The notes under the pieces: model-generated | Told to the model about the DNA's origin: nothing | The model's database searches: none | The model's input: only the letters and a program-made list of their open reading frames with translations | Program-made: the position numbers and the translations under genes | Part shown: positions 8,020-16,236 of the stretch, in pieces | Position numbering within the stretch: the stretch's first letter is position 1 | How the letters are laid out: every line of letters starts with the position of its first letter | Assembly: GCA_900316445.1 (NCBI GenBank) | Contig: ONCZ01000034.1 | Span: forward strand, 1-53,566 | Direction: 5' to 3' | DNA from: an uncultured Prevotellaceae bacterium | Lineage (GTDB): Bacteria; Bacteroidota; Bacteroidia; Bacteroidales; Bacteroidaceae | Length of the DNA: 53,566 nucleotides

Positions 8020-9765
8020 ATGAGAAAAATAGTATTAGTAATTCTGTCAGTTCTGTCGGTTTCGGCAGCTTTTGCCTGCACCAACTTTATTGTGGGCAAG
8101 AGGGCCAGTGCCGACGGTTCTGTGTTTGTCACTTATAATGCCGATAGTTATGGTGCCTTCATGCCCCTGTATCACTATCCGGCAGCGAAGCATCAGGCTG
8201 GTGAGATGCGCAAGGTCTTTGAGTGGGACACCAACAAGTATCTTGGTGAGATTCCTGAGGCCGCAGAGACCTATAATGTCATCGGCAACTCGAACGAGTG
8301 GCAGGTGACCATCGGCGAGACGACCTTCGGAGGCCGTGAGGAGATGGCCGATTCTACGGGTATCATCGACTACGGTTCACTCATCTATATCGCCCTCCAG
8401 CGCTCGAAGACGGCCCGTGAGGCTTTGCAGGTGATGACCTCGCTCGTGGCTGAATACGGCTATTGCTCTGAGGGCGAGACGTTCTCCGTCGCTGATAAAG
8501 ACGAGGCGTGGATGCTGGAGATGATGGGCTGTGGCCCTGACCGCACGAAGGAACAGGGACGTACCGTCTGGGTGGCTGTCCGTATTCCTGACGATGCCAT
8601 CGCTGCCCACGCCAACCAGAGCCGCATCACGCAGTTCCTCGACGGCCGCTATGTGCAGGTTAGGATGAAGGATCTGTTGAATCCCAAAGCGATGGCAAAG
8701 GCTGAGCGTAATGCTCAGAAACTCAATGCCCAAAGCATCGTTGTCTTCTCTGACAATGTCGTGAGCTATGCCCGCAATATGGGTTGGTATGAGGGCAAGG
8801 ATGCAGACTTCTCTTATAATGCCGCCTATGCCAAGCCCGACTTCTCTGGCCGTCGTTACTGTGAGGCCCGTGTGTGGAGTTTCTTCAACCGCTTTGCTGA
8901 TGACTTCTCTGAGTATGTGCCCTATGCTGCCGGTATTGAGAAGGATGCCAAGGAGATGCCCCTCTGGATCATTCCCAATAAGAAGGTGACGATTCAGGAT
9001 ATCCGCGATGCCATGCGCGACCACTATGAGGGTACGCCTTTTGCCCTCGACCAGAAGGGCGACATCGGCGGTGGTATCTTCCAGATGCCTTACCGTCCGT
9101 CACCGCTGTCCTTCAAGGTTGACGATGTGGAATACTTTAACGAGCGTCCCATCTCCACCCAGCAGACGGCCTGGTCGTTCATTTCCCAGATGCGCTCGTC
9201 GCTGCCCCGTGAGGTTGGAGCCTGCTTCTGGTTTGGCAACGACGACGGCAACATGGTGGCCTATACGCCGATGTACAGCTGTATCACCCGTGTGCCGAAG
9301 TGCTTCTCCGGCGAGGGTGCTGACGATGTGACCTTCTCGATGGACAATGCTTTCTGGGTGTGCAACTGGGTCAGCAATATGGTCTATCCCCGTTACTCCA
9401 TGATGTTCCCGTCGCTCAAAGAAGTGCGCGACTCGCTCGATGCCTCTTACGCCCAGCTCCAGCCGGAGATTGAGGCTAAGGCGCTGGCGCTGCCTACTGC
9501 TGAGGAACGCATCAAACTGTTGACGGACTACAGCTGCAAGAAGGGCGACGAGATGATTGCCCGCTGGCAGCAGCTCGCCTTCTTCCTCATCGTGAAGTAC
9601 AACGACATCGTCGTGAAGCCCACCGACGAGCAAGGCCGATTCCTCCGCAACAAATTCGGTGGTGGTGCGAAGGTCGTGCGACCAGGTTTCCCTGATGCCT
9701 ACGCCCGTGAGCTTCTGAATCAGACAGGCACCAAGTATCTCGTTCCCAAGGAGGAGAAGAAGTAG
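8020..9765 (+). CDS. Family C69 dipeptidase
   Basis: The protein has 581 residues and is an Ntn-hydrolase fold peptidase of family C69 (PepD-like), cleaving dipeptides or acyl-peptide bonds. A hydrophobic leader (residues 1-19) ends directly before Cys20 in AFACTNFIVGKRASADGSV. That Cys would become the N-terminal nucleophile after cleavage. The segments YNADSYGAFMPLYHY and NEWQVTIGETTFGGRE are also typical of the family. The leader suggests export to the periplasm. The AFAC leader could be mistaken for a lipobox but lacks the usual Leu at -3. Confidence 0.9.
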   Translation: MRKIVLVILSVLSVSAAFACTNFIVGKRASADGSVFVTYNADSYGAFMPLYHYPAAKHQAGEMRKVFEWDTNKYLGEIPEAAETYNVIGNSNEWQVTIGETTFGGREEMADSTGIIDYGSLIYIALQRSKTAREALQVMTSLVAEYGYCSEGETFSVADKDEAWMLEMMGCGPDRTKEQGRTVWVAVRIPDDAIAAHANQSRITQFLDGRYVQVRMKDLLNPKAMAKAERNAQKLNAQSIVVFSDNVVSYARNMGWYEGKDADFSYNAAYAKPDFSGRRYCEARVWSFFNRFADDFSEYVPYAAGIEKDAKEMPLWIIPNKKVTIQDIRDAMRDHYEGTPFALDQKGDIGGGIFQMPYRPSPLSFKVDDVEYFNERPISTQQTAWSFISQMRSSLPREVGACFWFGNDDGNMVAYTPMYSCITRVPKCFSGEGADDVTFSMDNAFWVCNWVSNMVYPRYSMMFPSLKEVRDSLDASYAQLQPEIEAKALALPTAEERIKLLTDYSCKKGDEMIARWQQLAFFLIVKYNDIVVKPTDEQGRFLRNKFGGGAKVVRPGFPDAYARELLNQTGTKYLVPKEEKK

Positions 9766-9783
9766 TGTGCTTGAAAGAGCAGA

Positions 9784-10737
9784 ATGAATAGTATCCATCA
9801 CAGATACAGACGGTTCAGGGAGTGGGAGCAGCAGCCTCATCAGGTGGCTCCGCTCTCAGAGGAGCACCATAAGTGCGCTACCTGCGGTACGCACTACGAA
9901 GGGAACTACTGCCCCCGTTGCGGACAGTCGTCCAGGATAGGCCGCTATTCCTTCAAGAATGCCATCCTGCTCTATCTTGATGTCTGGGGTCTGGGCAATC
10001 GGGGCATGTTCCGCAGCATCCGCGACCTGGTATTGCGTCCTGGCTACATGATCCGCGATTATCTCAGAGGCATGCAGATGGCCTACTTCCCGCCCTTCAA
10101 GTTGTTCTTCCTGCTTGTTGCCCTGTGGCTGTTGGTAGATTCCGGCATGAACATTCAGGGCATCAATCGCGAGCAACAGAACGAGAAGGAAACAAAGGAA
10201 CTCGTGCGACGGTTTTTTAATAAAGGAACAGATCAGGTTGAGGTACAAGAGAAACAGGTTGACGAAAAGACTGACAAGGCGCATACTGCAGATAAAAGAA
10301 CAACATCGGTTGAAAAAGAAAAGAAGATGAAGCGCGTAGAACGCGTAGAAGATATAATCGCTGTTTTTATTGAGCAGCACAGCTCGGTGGTCACTCTTGC
10401 TGGTCTTTTGATCTTCTCCTTGCCGCTCTGTCTGTTGTTCCGCCACAGTCCTGCCATACCCGACTTACGCCTTTCGGAGTGCTTCGTGGCAATGGTCTAT
10501 ATCACCGATATGATTGTCATCTATGACATCATCCCCTCACTTTTCTGCTTCAGCGTAAAGGCAGAGATCATCTCCAATTTAGCGGCCTATCTGCTGGCCA
10601 TTATTCCCATCAAGCAACTTTCGGGCTATAGTTACTGGACTACTATCTGGCGACTGCTGTTAGCCTTCATCCCCTTTATCGTCATTAGTGTTTTGTTGGC
10701 TGTTGTTTCAGTCATCGTATTATATTTAATAGTATAA
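9784..10737 (+). CDS. DUF3667 zinc-ribbon membrane protein
   Basis: The protein has 317 residues. A CxxC-x8-CxxC zinc ribbon (C31, C34, C43, C46) is followed by the DUF3667 core RDLVLRPGYMIRDYLRGM, which sits beside a transmembrane helix (FFLLVALWLLVDSGM). Three to four more hydrophobic segments follow in the C-terminal half. A charged linker (about residues 138-195) contains a repeated CGCGTAGAA at DNA level. The function of DUF3667 is unknown. It starts 18 nt after the C69 gene and is followed after 3 nt by the DUF2975 gene, so the three probably share a transcript. Confidence 0.85.
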   Translation: MNSIHHRYRRFREWEQQPHQVAPLSEEHHKCATCGTHYEGNYCPRCGQSSRIGRYSFKNAILLYLDVWGLGNRGMFRSIRDLVLRPGYMIRDYLRGMQMAYFPPFKLFFLLVALWLLVDSGMNIQGINREQQNEKETKELVRRFFNKGTDQVEVQEKQVDEKTDKAHTADKRTTSVEKEKKMKRVERVEDIIAVFIEQHSSVVTLAGLLIFSLPLCLLFRHSPAIPDLRLSECFVAMVYITDMIVIYDIIPSLFCFSVKAEIISNLAAYLLAIIPIKQLSGYSYWTTIWRLLLAFIPFIVISVLLAVVSVIVLYLIV

Positions 10738-10740
10738 ATT

Positions 10741-11193
10741 ATGAAAAAGTACATTAATTTACTGTGTGTGCTGATACTGGCACTGACGCTGATTGATTTG
10801 TTTTCGACCTTTTTTGTCAGAGGTCAGAGTGTGAACATGACCATTGATCTGGATTCGCTATCTTTGGGAGCATTAGTTTTTCTGTTGGTGATTTCGCTGG
10901 TAGCGTTTGCTGCCATCGTTATATGCTTCGTCACCTTCATCAAGTTTATCCTGAACGTGAACCGTAACGAGGTGTTTACCAAGAAGAACGTCAGCCTGCT
11001 CCGCAAGTATGGTGTCTATACCTTGCTGAGTGGTGTGTGCGTTGTCATCCTCATCGTTTATGTGGGCATCCCCCTCAATAAAGTCTTGACTGATGGCCTC
11101 GAGACGTTTATCGGAGGCTTCTTCGCACTACTGATGGGTGAAGTGTTCTGCATCGGCCTGAAGATGCAGGAAGACAAGAACACAGCCAAGTAG
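10741..11193 (+). CDS. DUF2975 membrane protein
   Basis: The protein has 150 residues and four predicted transmembrane helices, with the DUF2975 pattern (NRNEVFTKKNVSLLRKYGVY between helices 2 and 3). Related proteins are often encoded beside a small Cro-like regulator, but none is here. It begins 3 nt after the DUF3667 stop, which indicates translational coupling. The function is unknown. Confidence 0.8.
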   Translation: MKKYINLLCVLILALTLIDLFSTFFVRGQSVNMTIDLDSLSLGALVFLLVISLVAFAAIVICFVTFIKFILNVNRNEVFTKKNVSLLRKYGVYTLLSGVCVVILIVYVGIPLNKVLTDGLETFIGGFFALLMGEVFCIGLKMQEDKNTAK

Positions 11194-11210
11194 AAGAAAG
11201 ATTAACTTTG

Positions 11211-11873
11211 ATGATGACAGAGATACACTCTTGCCCTGAGTTGATGGACGCCATCCAGCAGCTGGGGTTCCTGCCGCTGCTCGACAGCGGCATCAGAGGA
11301 TATTCTGCGGAAGATCTTGTCGACGACGATTGTCGCTATGTGATATTGCCCGACGGTGGCTGGGACTGGCCGCTGTGGAAGTGGAAGGGGCCTGTGGTCA
11401 CAGATGGCCATTGTGTCTATGGCAAGTTCTTTGCAGGCAAGGCGGGCTTCGTCAGTCGTGACTGGTGGCCTGACCTCTGTAACTATCGTCGCAGCAAATA
11501 TCCGGCTCCACAGGAGGGCTCCATCGAGGAAGCCATCCTGCTGATATTGCAGGAGCATGGCAGTCTCATCACGCGAGAGTTGCGTGCAGCCTGTGGATTC
11601 ACGGGGCCTAAGATGCGCAGCCGTTTCGACAGTTACATCACCCGTCTGCAGATGGCCTGTCGCATCATCACCGAAGACTTTGTCTATCCCGTCGACAAGC
11701 ACAACCGCGAATACGGCTGGGGCTGGTCGTTGCTCACCACTCCAGTACGGCTGTTGGGGCACGAAGCGTGCCTTTGTTCCCGAACGCCTCAGGAATCCTT
11801 CGACCGTCTCTTCACCCACTTCAAGACCCTCCTCCCCAAAGCCACAGACAAGCAAATCCTCAAACTGATTTAA
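11211..11873 (+). CDS. AlkZ-related winged-helix protein
   Basis: The protein has 220 residues from ATG 11211; a TTG precedes it and a second ATG follows at 11214. WPLWKWKGPVVTDGHCVYGKFF, HGSLITRELRAACGF and a C-terminal LLPKATDKQILKLI match the short AlkZ/YcaQ-related proteins of Bacteroidota that I remember. YcaQ/AlkZ proteins are HTH_42 DNA glycosylases that unhook interstrand crosslinks. This version is about half their length, so enzymatic activity is not assured. It sits 14 nt after the DUF2975 gene and 16 nt before the Dcu transporter. Confidence 0.6.
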   Translation: MMTEIHSCPELMDAIQQLGFLPLLDSGIRGYSAEDLVDDDCRYVILPDGGWDWPLWKWKGPVVTDGHCVYGKFFAGKAGFVSRDWWPDLCNYRRSKYPAPQEGSIEEAILLILQEHGSLITRELRAACGFTGPKMRSRFDSYITRLQMACRIITEDFVYPVDKHNREYGWGWSLLTTPVRLLGHEACLCSRTPQESFDRLFTHFKTLLPKATDKQILKLI

Positions 11874-11889
11874 AAATGTGTGTGAACTT

Positions 11890-13215
11890 ATGGCAACAAT
11901 TCTGATTATCCTTCAATTGCTCATCGTCCTGGCCATGATTTTTATCGGTGCCAAGGTTGGTGGCATCGGACTTGGTATCTATGGTATGGTGGGCGTATTC
12001 ATTCTTGTGTTTGTCTTCGGGCTGGAGCCTGGCTCCATCCCCATCGACGTCATGCTCATCATTGTCAGCGTCATCACCGCCTCGTCAGCTCTGCAGGCTG
12101 CTGGCGGAATGGACTACATGGTGAATTTGGCGGTGCGGTTTCTGAAGAAGCACCCCAGCCGTATCACCTTCCTGGCTCCGCTTGTTACCTGGCTCTTCAC
12201 CCACATGACAGGTACGGCACATACTTGTTATGCATTACTGCCTATCATCTCTGAAATAGCTCGCAAGGAGAAGGTCCGCCCAGAACGACCGTTGAGCATA
12301 GCCACCATAGCAGCATCACTGGGCTGTACGGGATCTCCCGTGTCGGCAGCTACGGCAGCTATCATCTCGGAAGAAATGCTGGGGGCCAAAGGCATTGGCT
12401 TGATGGATGTCATGATGGTCACCGTACCAGCCTCCATCATGGCCATACTGGTAGCCTCGCTGGTGCAGAACTATGTGGGCAAGCCCTTGGAGAAAGACCC
12501 GGAATATCAGCGGCGCCTCAAAGAGGGCTATCTTGCTGACGAAGCGGAGGAAGATATGGATCCCCAACATGCGAACCCCCATGCCCGTTGGGCTGTCCTG
12601 GCATTTCTGCTTGGCGAGGTGCTGGTGTTGCTCTTCGGCATTTTCCCAACCTTGCGACCTTCCTTCGATGGTGTCCCGTTGAACATGAGTTCCATCATAG
12701 AGATGGTGATGATGAGCGTCGCCGCCCTGATACTCCTCGTCGGCAAGGCCGACGTGCGGCAGGCCATGCAGGGCAACGTCTTTGCCTCGGGCATGAATGC
12801 CATGGTCTCCATCTTTGGCGTCGCATGGATGGGCAGCACCTTCTTTAAGGGCCACAACGCTGCCATCCTCGGCAGCGTAGAGGGCACCTTCGAAGCTTAT
12901 CCCCTGCTCTTTGCCGTACCCCTCTTTGTGTTCAGCATCATGCTCTTCTCGCAGGCTGCCACAGCCAAGATGCTATACCCTGTGGGGCTGGCCATGGGTG
13001 TTCCGCCTTTGATGCTACTGGTGGTGTTTCCCGCGTTGAACGGCTATTTCTTCCTGCCTAACTATCCCACAGAGGTGGCAGCTATTGGCTTTGACCGCAC
13101 AGGCTCCACCCGTATTGGCAAATATGTGATCAACCACTCCTTCCAGTTGTCTGGCTTCATCACAACCATTGTCAGTATCGCCGTGGGTTATCTCATCGTT
13201 ACGCTCTTTTATTAA
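11890..13215 (+). CDS. Anaerobic C4-dicarboxylate transporter (Dcu family)
   Basis: This is a polytopic inner-membrane antiporter of about 441 residues that exchanges fumarate, malate or aspartate for succinate in anaerobic respiration. The stretches GGMDYMVNLAVRFLKKHP, THMTGTAHTCYALLPII and GCTGSPVSAATAAIISEE are hallmarks of DcuA/DcuB. I place the start at ATG 11890 (MATILIILQ) rather than the GTG at 11878, because the hydrophobic N-terminus begins there. DcuA versus DcuB cannot be decided by eye. A perfect 12-bp hairpin follows (13238-13282). Confidence 0.92.
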   Translation: MATILIILQLLIVLAMIFIGAKVGGIGLGIYGMVGVFILVFVFGLEPGSIPIDVMLIIVSVITASSALQAAGGMDYMVNLAVRFLKKHPSRITFLAPLVTWLFTHMTGTAHTCYALLPIISEIARKEKVRPERPLSIATIAASLGCTGSPVSAATAAIISEEMLGAKGIGLMDVMMVTVPASIMAILVASLVQNYVGKPLEKDPEYQRRLKEGYLADEAEEDMDPQHANPHARWAVLAFLLGEVLVLLFGIFPTLRPSFDGVPLNMSSIIEMVMMSVAALILLVGKADVRQAMQGNVFASGMNAMVSIFGVAWMGSTFFKGHNAAILGSVEGTFEAYPLLFAVPLFVFSIMLFSQAATAKMLYPVGLAMGVPPLMLLVVFPALNGYFFLPNYPTEVAAIGFDRTGSTRIGKYVINHSFQLSGFITTIVSIAVGYLIVTLFY

Positions 13216-13237
13216 AATAAGTACGTCGTTTCTGCGG

Positions 13238-13282
13238 TTTCTGCGACAGTTATGGCAAGGTGCGCCTTATCTGTCGCAGAAA
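13238..13282 (+). terminator. Hairpin after dcu
   Basis: TTTCTGCGACAG (13238-13249) is perfectly complementary to CTGTCGCAGAAA (13271-13282), with an inner AAGG/CCTT pairing. There is no long T-run, so it is a terminator or mRNA-stabilising hairpin. Confidence 0.6.
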
Positions 13283-13350
13283 TCATATATCCGCCGCATA
13301 TAACTGAGACGAAAAACAGAGATTTTGTTGTTTCTTGCTCCAAAACGTCA

Positions 13351-13358
13351 TAACTTTG
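13351..13358 (+). promoter_or_regulatory. -7 element of the small-protein gene
   Basis: TAACTTTG fits TAnnTTTG and sits about 50 nt upstream of ATG 13409. A TTG-containing tract about 20 nt further upstream could be the -33 element. Confidence 0.55.
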
Positions 13359-13408
13359 CATCATAAAATTTAAACAACGAAAGTATTAACATTTAAAAAT
13401 TAGAAGTT

Positions 13409-13552
13409 ATGGCAAAAGTAAAATCATTGGTAAAGCAGGTGCTCATGAGCATCGTTACCGTAGTCCGTTTCACAATGAAACAGTTGGAACCATTCAACCG
13501 CGTAGCAAGTATCGGTGGTGGACTTATAGGATATAATTACTATCCCCGCTGA
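13409..13552 (+). CDS. 47-residue small protein of unknown function
   Basis: ATG 13409 opens a 47-codon frame ending at TGA 13550-13552. It encodes a basic N-terminus (MAKVKSLVKQVLMS), an amphipathic middle and a Gly-rich end (SIGGGLIGYNYYPR). It has its own promoter (13351-13358), a TTAAAAAT-rich leader, and a strong GC hairpin right behind it (13566-13596). That makes it a compact monocistronic unit. The charge and amphipathicity would suit a membrane-active or peptide-like product. I do not recognise a family, and a function should not be assumed. Confidence 0.6.
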   Translation: MAKVKSLVKQVLMSIVTVVRFTMKQLEPFNRVASIGGGLIGYNYYPR

Positions 13553-13565
13553 GGCATCGGTTCAA

Positions 13566-13622
13566 GGGCGCAATGGAGCCAGCCCCCATTGCGCCCCCAA
13601 GTACCTCTTCCCCAAGGAAGAG
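13566..13622 (+). terminator. Tandem hairpins after the small-protein gene
   Basis: GGGCGCAATGG (13566-13576) pairs perfectly with CCATTGCGCCC (13586-13596). A second hairpin, CTCTTCC (13605-13611) with GGAAGAG (13616-13622), follows with loop CCAA. Confidence 0.7.
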
Positions 13623-13689
13623 AAGTAACCATTTCCCCTCCTCATTATAAATAATTTCCGAAATGCTTGCACGTTTCGGGATTTATTCG

Positions 13690-13697
13690 TATCTTTG
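13690..13697 (+). promoter_or_regulatory. Promoter -7 of the mntA-hepT operon
   Basis: TATCTTTG (13690-13697) fits TAnnTTTG. A TTG about 20 nt upstream (13668-13670) fits the -33 position. The mntA start codon follows 24 nt downstream. Confidence 0.6.
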
Positions 13698-13720
13698 CCG
13701 ACGTAAAGAATGTAGGTAAT

Positions 13721-14014
13721 ATGAAGTCCAAAGAAGAAATACTGAACTTGCTGAGTCGTTATAAACCAACGGCTCAGAAGAAGTATGGCATTACAAAACT
13801 TGGCATATTCGGATCTGTGGCTCGTGGCGAGCAGACTAAAGACAGTGATGTCGACGTCTGCTATGAAGGGCAGGCTCCTTCATTCCTTACCTTGGATATG
13901 ATTCAAACAGAACTTGAACAACTCTTCAACTGCAAGGTCGACTTAGTTCGTATTCGTGAAAATATGAATAGCCTACTCAGACAGAGGATTTTAAAAGATG
14001 GGATTTATGTTTGA
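13721..14014 (+). CDS. mntA: MntA-type nucleotidyltransferase antitoxin
   Basis: The protein has 97 residues from ATG 13721; an earlier TTG at 13667 would precede the promoter. It is a minimal nucleotidyltransferase fold with the complete motif GSVARGEQTKDSDVD, giving G31-S32-x10-D43-x-D45. MntA proteins neutralise HepT by transferring AMP to a Tyr near its active site. The hepT start codon overlaps its stop by 8 nt, the usual antitoxin-first order. The pair sits in an accessory segment between hairpins. Confidence 0.85.
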   Translation: MKSKEEILNLLSRYKPTAQKKYGITKLGIFGSVARGEQTKDSDVDVCYEGQAPSFLTLDMIQTELEQLFNCKVDLVRIRENMNSLLRQRILKDGIYV

Positions 14015-14390
14015 TAAAGAAATAGCGGTAGACAGCCTTCGGAAAATCAAGGCTACGCTTGATCTGATTATAGAAAGAGCGTCTGTAGTAGAAAAGCCTA
14101 ATGATTTTTTGTGTTCACCTGGTGGTATGATGCGACTTGATGCGATTTGTATGAATCTGATAGCACTAGGCGAGACTGTTAAAGGCTTGGACAAGCAAAC
14201 TGATGGTCAGTTGTTGAAGAATTATCCTGAAGTCTATTGGAAAGGTGTTATGGGAATGCGTGACAAGATTTCCCATCATTATTTCGAGATTGATACGGAT
14301 GTGGTATTCCGAACAATAGGAGAAGACATCCCTCATATGATTCCTGTGATTGAGAAGATGATTAAAGAATTGAATAACGATATAAAATAA
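14007..14390 (+). CDS. hepT: HepT-type HEPN RNase toxin
   Basis: The protein has 127 residues from ATG 14007 (MFDKEIAVDS); ATG 13998 is an alternative start. It is an all-helical HEPN domain with the active-site motif Rx4HxY as RDKISHHY (R85, H90, Y92). In this family that motif makes an RNase that probably acts on tRNA or mRNA. Y92 is the expected AMPylation target of MntA. The 8-nt overlap with mntA indicates tight translational coupling. All key residues are present, so the toxin looks active. Confidence 0.85.
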   Translation: MFDKEIAVDSLRKIKATLDLIIERASVVEKPNDFLCSPGGMMRLDAICMNLIALGETVKGLDKQTDGQLLKNYPEVYWKGVMGMRDKISHHYFEIDTDVVFRTIGEDIPHMIPVIEKMIKELNNDIK

Positions 14391-14447
14391 GGTATGGTGA
14401 CATAGCAAAGACAAAGAAAAGAAATATACGTTGAAGCAATACTTATG

Positions 14448-14484
14448 AGGACAGGTCTACCGGTTAACCCATCGGACTTGTCCT
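14448..14484. terminator. Shared convergent terminator
   Basis: AGGACAGGTC (14448-14457) pairs with GACTTGTCCT (14475-14484) with one G-T wobble, plus an inner CCG/CGG. It separates hepT from the convergent zinc-ribbon gene. Confidence 0.6.
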
Positions 14485-14491
14485 TGCAAAT

Positions 14492-14764
14492 TCATAAAAC
14501 ATAGTCTCGATAGAGAGTGACAGATTCCATCTTATTGTTACATTTGGGACAGCAATGGTTCCATTTCTCAGCTTCGTTGCAACCACATTTTGGACATTTC
14601 AGCCAATGATCACTAAACATTGAGTACAAGTGGTTACACTGTTTGCATTTGTAGATGGACACAGTTATGGGCTCAAGCATGAAACTTCCCTCTTCAAGTC
14701 TTTTACATATTCGCCCACATCTTAGACATTTGAAATCATATCCTACGACTGTATTGACATTCAT
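14492..14764 (-). CDS. Small multi-CxxC zinc-ribbon protein
   Basis: The protein has 90 residues with four CxxC pairs (CLRC with GRIC, CKQC, CPKC, CPKC) and further Cys and His residues, so two zinc ribbons are likely. The spacing resembles stand-alone rubredoxin/ribbon proteins of unknown role, and there is no catalytic motif. It is convergent with hepT and separated by about 110 nt from the DUF799 lipoprotein gene. I do not recognise a named family. Confidence 0.6.
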   Translation of the reverse strand: MNVNTVVGYDFKCLRCGRICKRLEEGSFMLEPITVSIYKCKQCNHLYSMFSDHWLKCPKCGCNEAEKWNHCCPKCNNKMESVTLYRDYVL

Positions 14765-14876
14765 TGCTTATGGTCTTATATTTATTGGTAAGAAAGAGGG
14801 GACGTTTCATTTCTCTTTTAGGATATGAAACATGTCCCCTCCAATTAACTAATTGTACAAATACTATTATTTGCGC

Positions 14877-15548
14877 TTATTTTACAGTAGCTTTAATATA
14901 GCTCTTCCCAGCAGGTTTCATCTGATCCTTTTCGAACAATGGGTCATATTTGCCAACTGGCATGTCGCTAAGTACAAAGGCAGTACATTTTCGGCCTGCT
15001 ACGACTTTGTCCGTTGCAGCAGTATTAATTGCAGTGGCAATAACACCGACTAAAGCGCCAAAACCACCACCGCCACCACTTATACTGGTGTCGACATTTA
15101 TTAATCCTTCTCTTTGATAAATTGTTTCGCCTGTCTTTGTAGAACGGAGAATGTATTCAACTCCTGCTGTCAATTTTCCACCAGCAGTGTTGCGCTTCCA
15201 TGATTTTATTTTTGTAAACATAGCAGCGTCTGCTCCCAATACATTACGGAATTGTGAAAGGTCACCTTCAATAAACAGTTCTGCATCGTATGCGCTTTCA
15301 GACTGGAACATTTCCATTGTCAGCATAGGTGAGAACACATAATAACCTTTTTCACAAATAGGCGCATAAAGTGTTGTATAAAAATAGTCTTTTGCCTCTA
15401 CATGTTCAGTTTGATTGATTGGTGGCATAACTACAATTGACAACGGTTGCTCTTCGTACATTTTGGGGTATTGTTCCCCTCTCGATATTTGTTGAGCACA
15501 TGACATCATTAACAATGCTGTCAAACCAAATAATATAGACTTCTTCAT
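14877..15548 (-). CDS. DUF799 (GNA1162-like) lipoprotein
   Basis: The protein has 223 residues. A signal peptide ends in the lipobox LLMMSC (Cys17). The mature part has a nucleotide-binding-like fold opening IVVMPPINQT and a Gly-rich loop ISGGGGGFGALVGVI. These are features of DUF799/GNA1162 proteins, which resemble TolB-type periplasmic domains. Its ATG overlaps the DUF4810 stop by 4 nt. It is the last gene of a CsgG-lipoprotein-DUF4810-DUF799 operon, a set that recurs in Gram-negative bacteria and is thought to form an outer-membrane lipoprotein complex. The substrate is unknown. Confidence 0.8.
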   Translation of the reverse strand: MKKSILFGLTALLMMSCAQQISRGEQYPKMYEEQPLSIVVMPPINQTEHVEAKDYFYTTLYAPICEKGYYVFSPMLTMEMFQSESAYDAELFIEGDLSQFRNVLGADAAMFTKIKSWKRNTAGGKLTAGVEYILRSTKTGETIYQREGLINVDTSISGGGGGFGALVGVIATAINTAATDKVVAGRKCTAFVLSDMPVGKYDPLFEKDQMKPAGKSYIKATVK

Positions 15549-15889
15549 TTTTCTAACTGTTTAATGATTCTTGAAATAAAGGTTTCTGACTCAGGATAAG
15601 CAGTGATTTCTGCTTTAAGGAGTGCTAATCCCTCATCCTTCTTGCCTGCTTTGTAAAGAAGATATCCATACTCAGCATTTACACCTGGAGGTACGACTTT
15701 GCGAGTTCCTTTTTGTTTCGCGATGACTTTCTGATATTGGACCATTGCTTTTTCCAATTTTTCATCAGTAAGTCTTTTTGTGTACTGATAAGTAGCATCC
15801 TCGGAGTCATACCAAGAATAGAGCTCTTTTTGAGTTTGGCATGCTGCCAAAGCCATCACGCAGATAGCTGCAAATAATAATTTCCTCAT
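15545..15889 (-). CDS. DUF4810 lipoprotein
   Basis: The protein has 114 residues. A lipobox signal peptide (ALAACQ) is followed by LYSWYDSEDATYQYTKR and an alpha-helical, TPR-like C-terminus (NAEYGYLLYKAGKKDEGLALL), the DUF4810 pattern. It overlaps the genes on both sides by 4 nt (ATGA type), so translation is coupled. It should be anchored in a membrane facing the periplasm, as a partner of the CsgG-like and DUF799 proteins. Confidence 0.8.
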   Translation of the reverse strand: MRKLLFAAICVMALAACQTQKELYSWYDSEDATYQYTKRLTDEKLEKAMVQYQKVIAKQKGTRKVVPPGVNAEYGYLLYKAGKKDEGLALLKAEITAYPESETFISRIIKQLEK

Positions 15890-16233
15890 GGCAAATTTAT
15901 AATTTTAGTTTCTTGACTTGATAATAATAGTTGCTTGCTATAGATTGTCTCTCCTTTGAATTTGACAGTGACGTGTCTATTGCCAGTTGCAACACCATAT
16001 TGTGTACCTTTTCTATTGGCTACTTTGGGTTTTACAACTTTGGCATCAAACGTCTTACCATCAACATCAACTTGGACGGGTTTAGACCCATTTCCATATG
16101 TCTGACGAGGTCCTACAAATACCAGATAGGCCATGTCTTCTTTTCCTGATTGCTGAGCCACAGGAAAGCTCGTTTTGCAGCTAACCAAGAAACAGGTTAC
16201 TGCAAGCATTGTAAATAATAGTCTCTTTTTCAT
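15886..16233 (-). CDS. Small lipoprotein of the CsgG operon
   Basis: The protein has 115 residues. The signal peptide ends LVSC (Cys19). The mature part is beta-rich (VQVDVDGKTFDAKVV, RHVTVKFKGETIYSK). I do not recognise a family. It starts 3 nt after the CsgG-like stop and overlaps the DUF4810 gene by 4 nt. It is therefore a stable operon member and probably a structural partner in the same envelope complex. Confidence 0.65.
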   Translation of the reverse strand: MKKRLLFTMLAVTCFLVSCKTSFPVAQQSGKEDMAYLVFVGPRQTYGNGSKPVQVDVDGKTFDAKVVKPKVANRKGTQYGVATGNRHVTVKFKGETIYSKQLLLSSQETKIINLP

Positions 16234-16236
16234 ATG

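Noticed and set aside
8020-8085. A lipoprotein signal at Cys20 of the C69 peptidase
   Set aside because: The residue at -3 is not Leu/Ile/Val, and this Cys is the known N-terminal nucleophile position of the family.
10321-10356. A tandem CGCGTAGAA pair inside the DUF3667 gene as another in-frame palindrome
   Set aside because: It is a short direct repeat in a charged linker with no inverted arm, so it was not grouped with the coding palindromes.
13667-13720. A longer MntA starting at TTG 13667
   Set aside because: The added residues would be encoded by the promoter region itself (TATCTTTG 13690-13697), so ATG 13721 is preferred.
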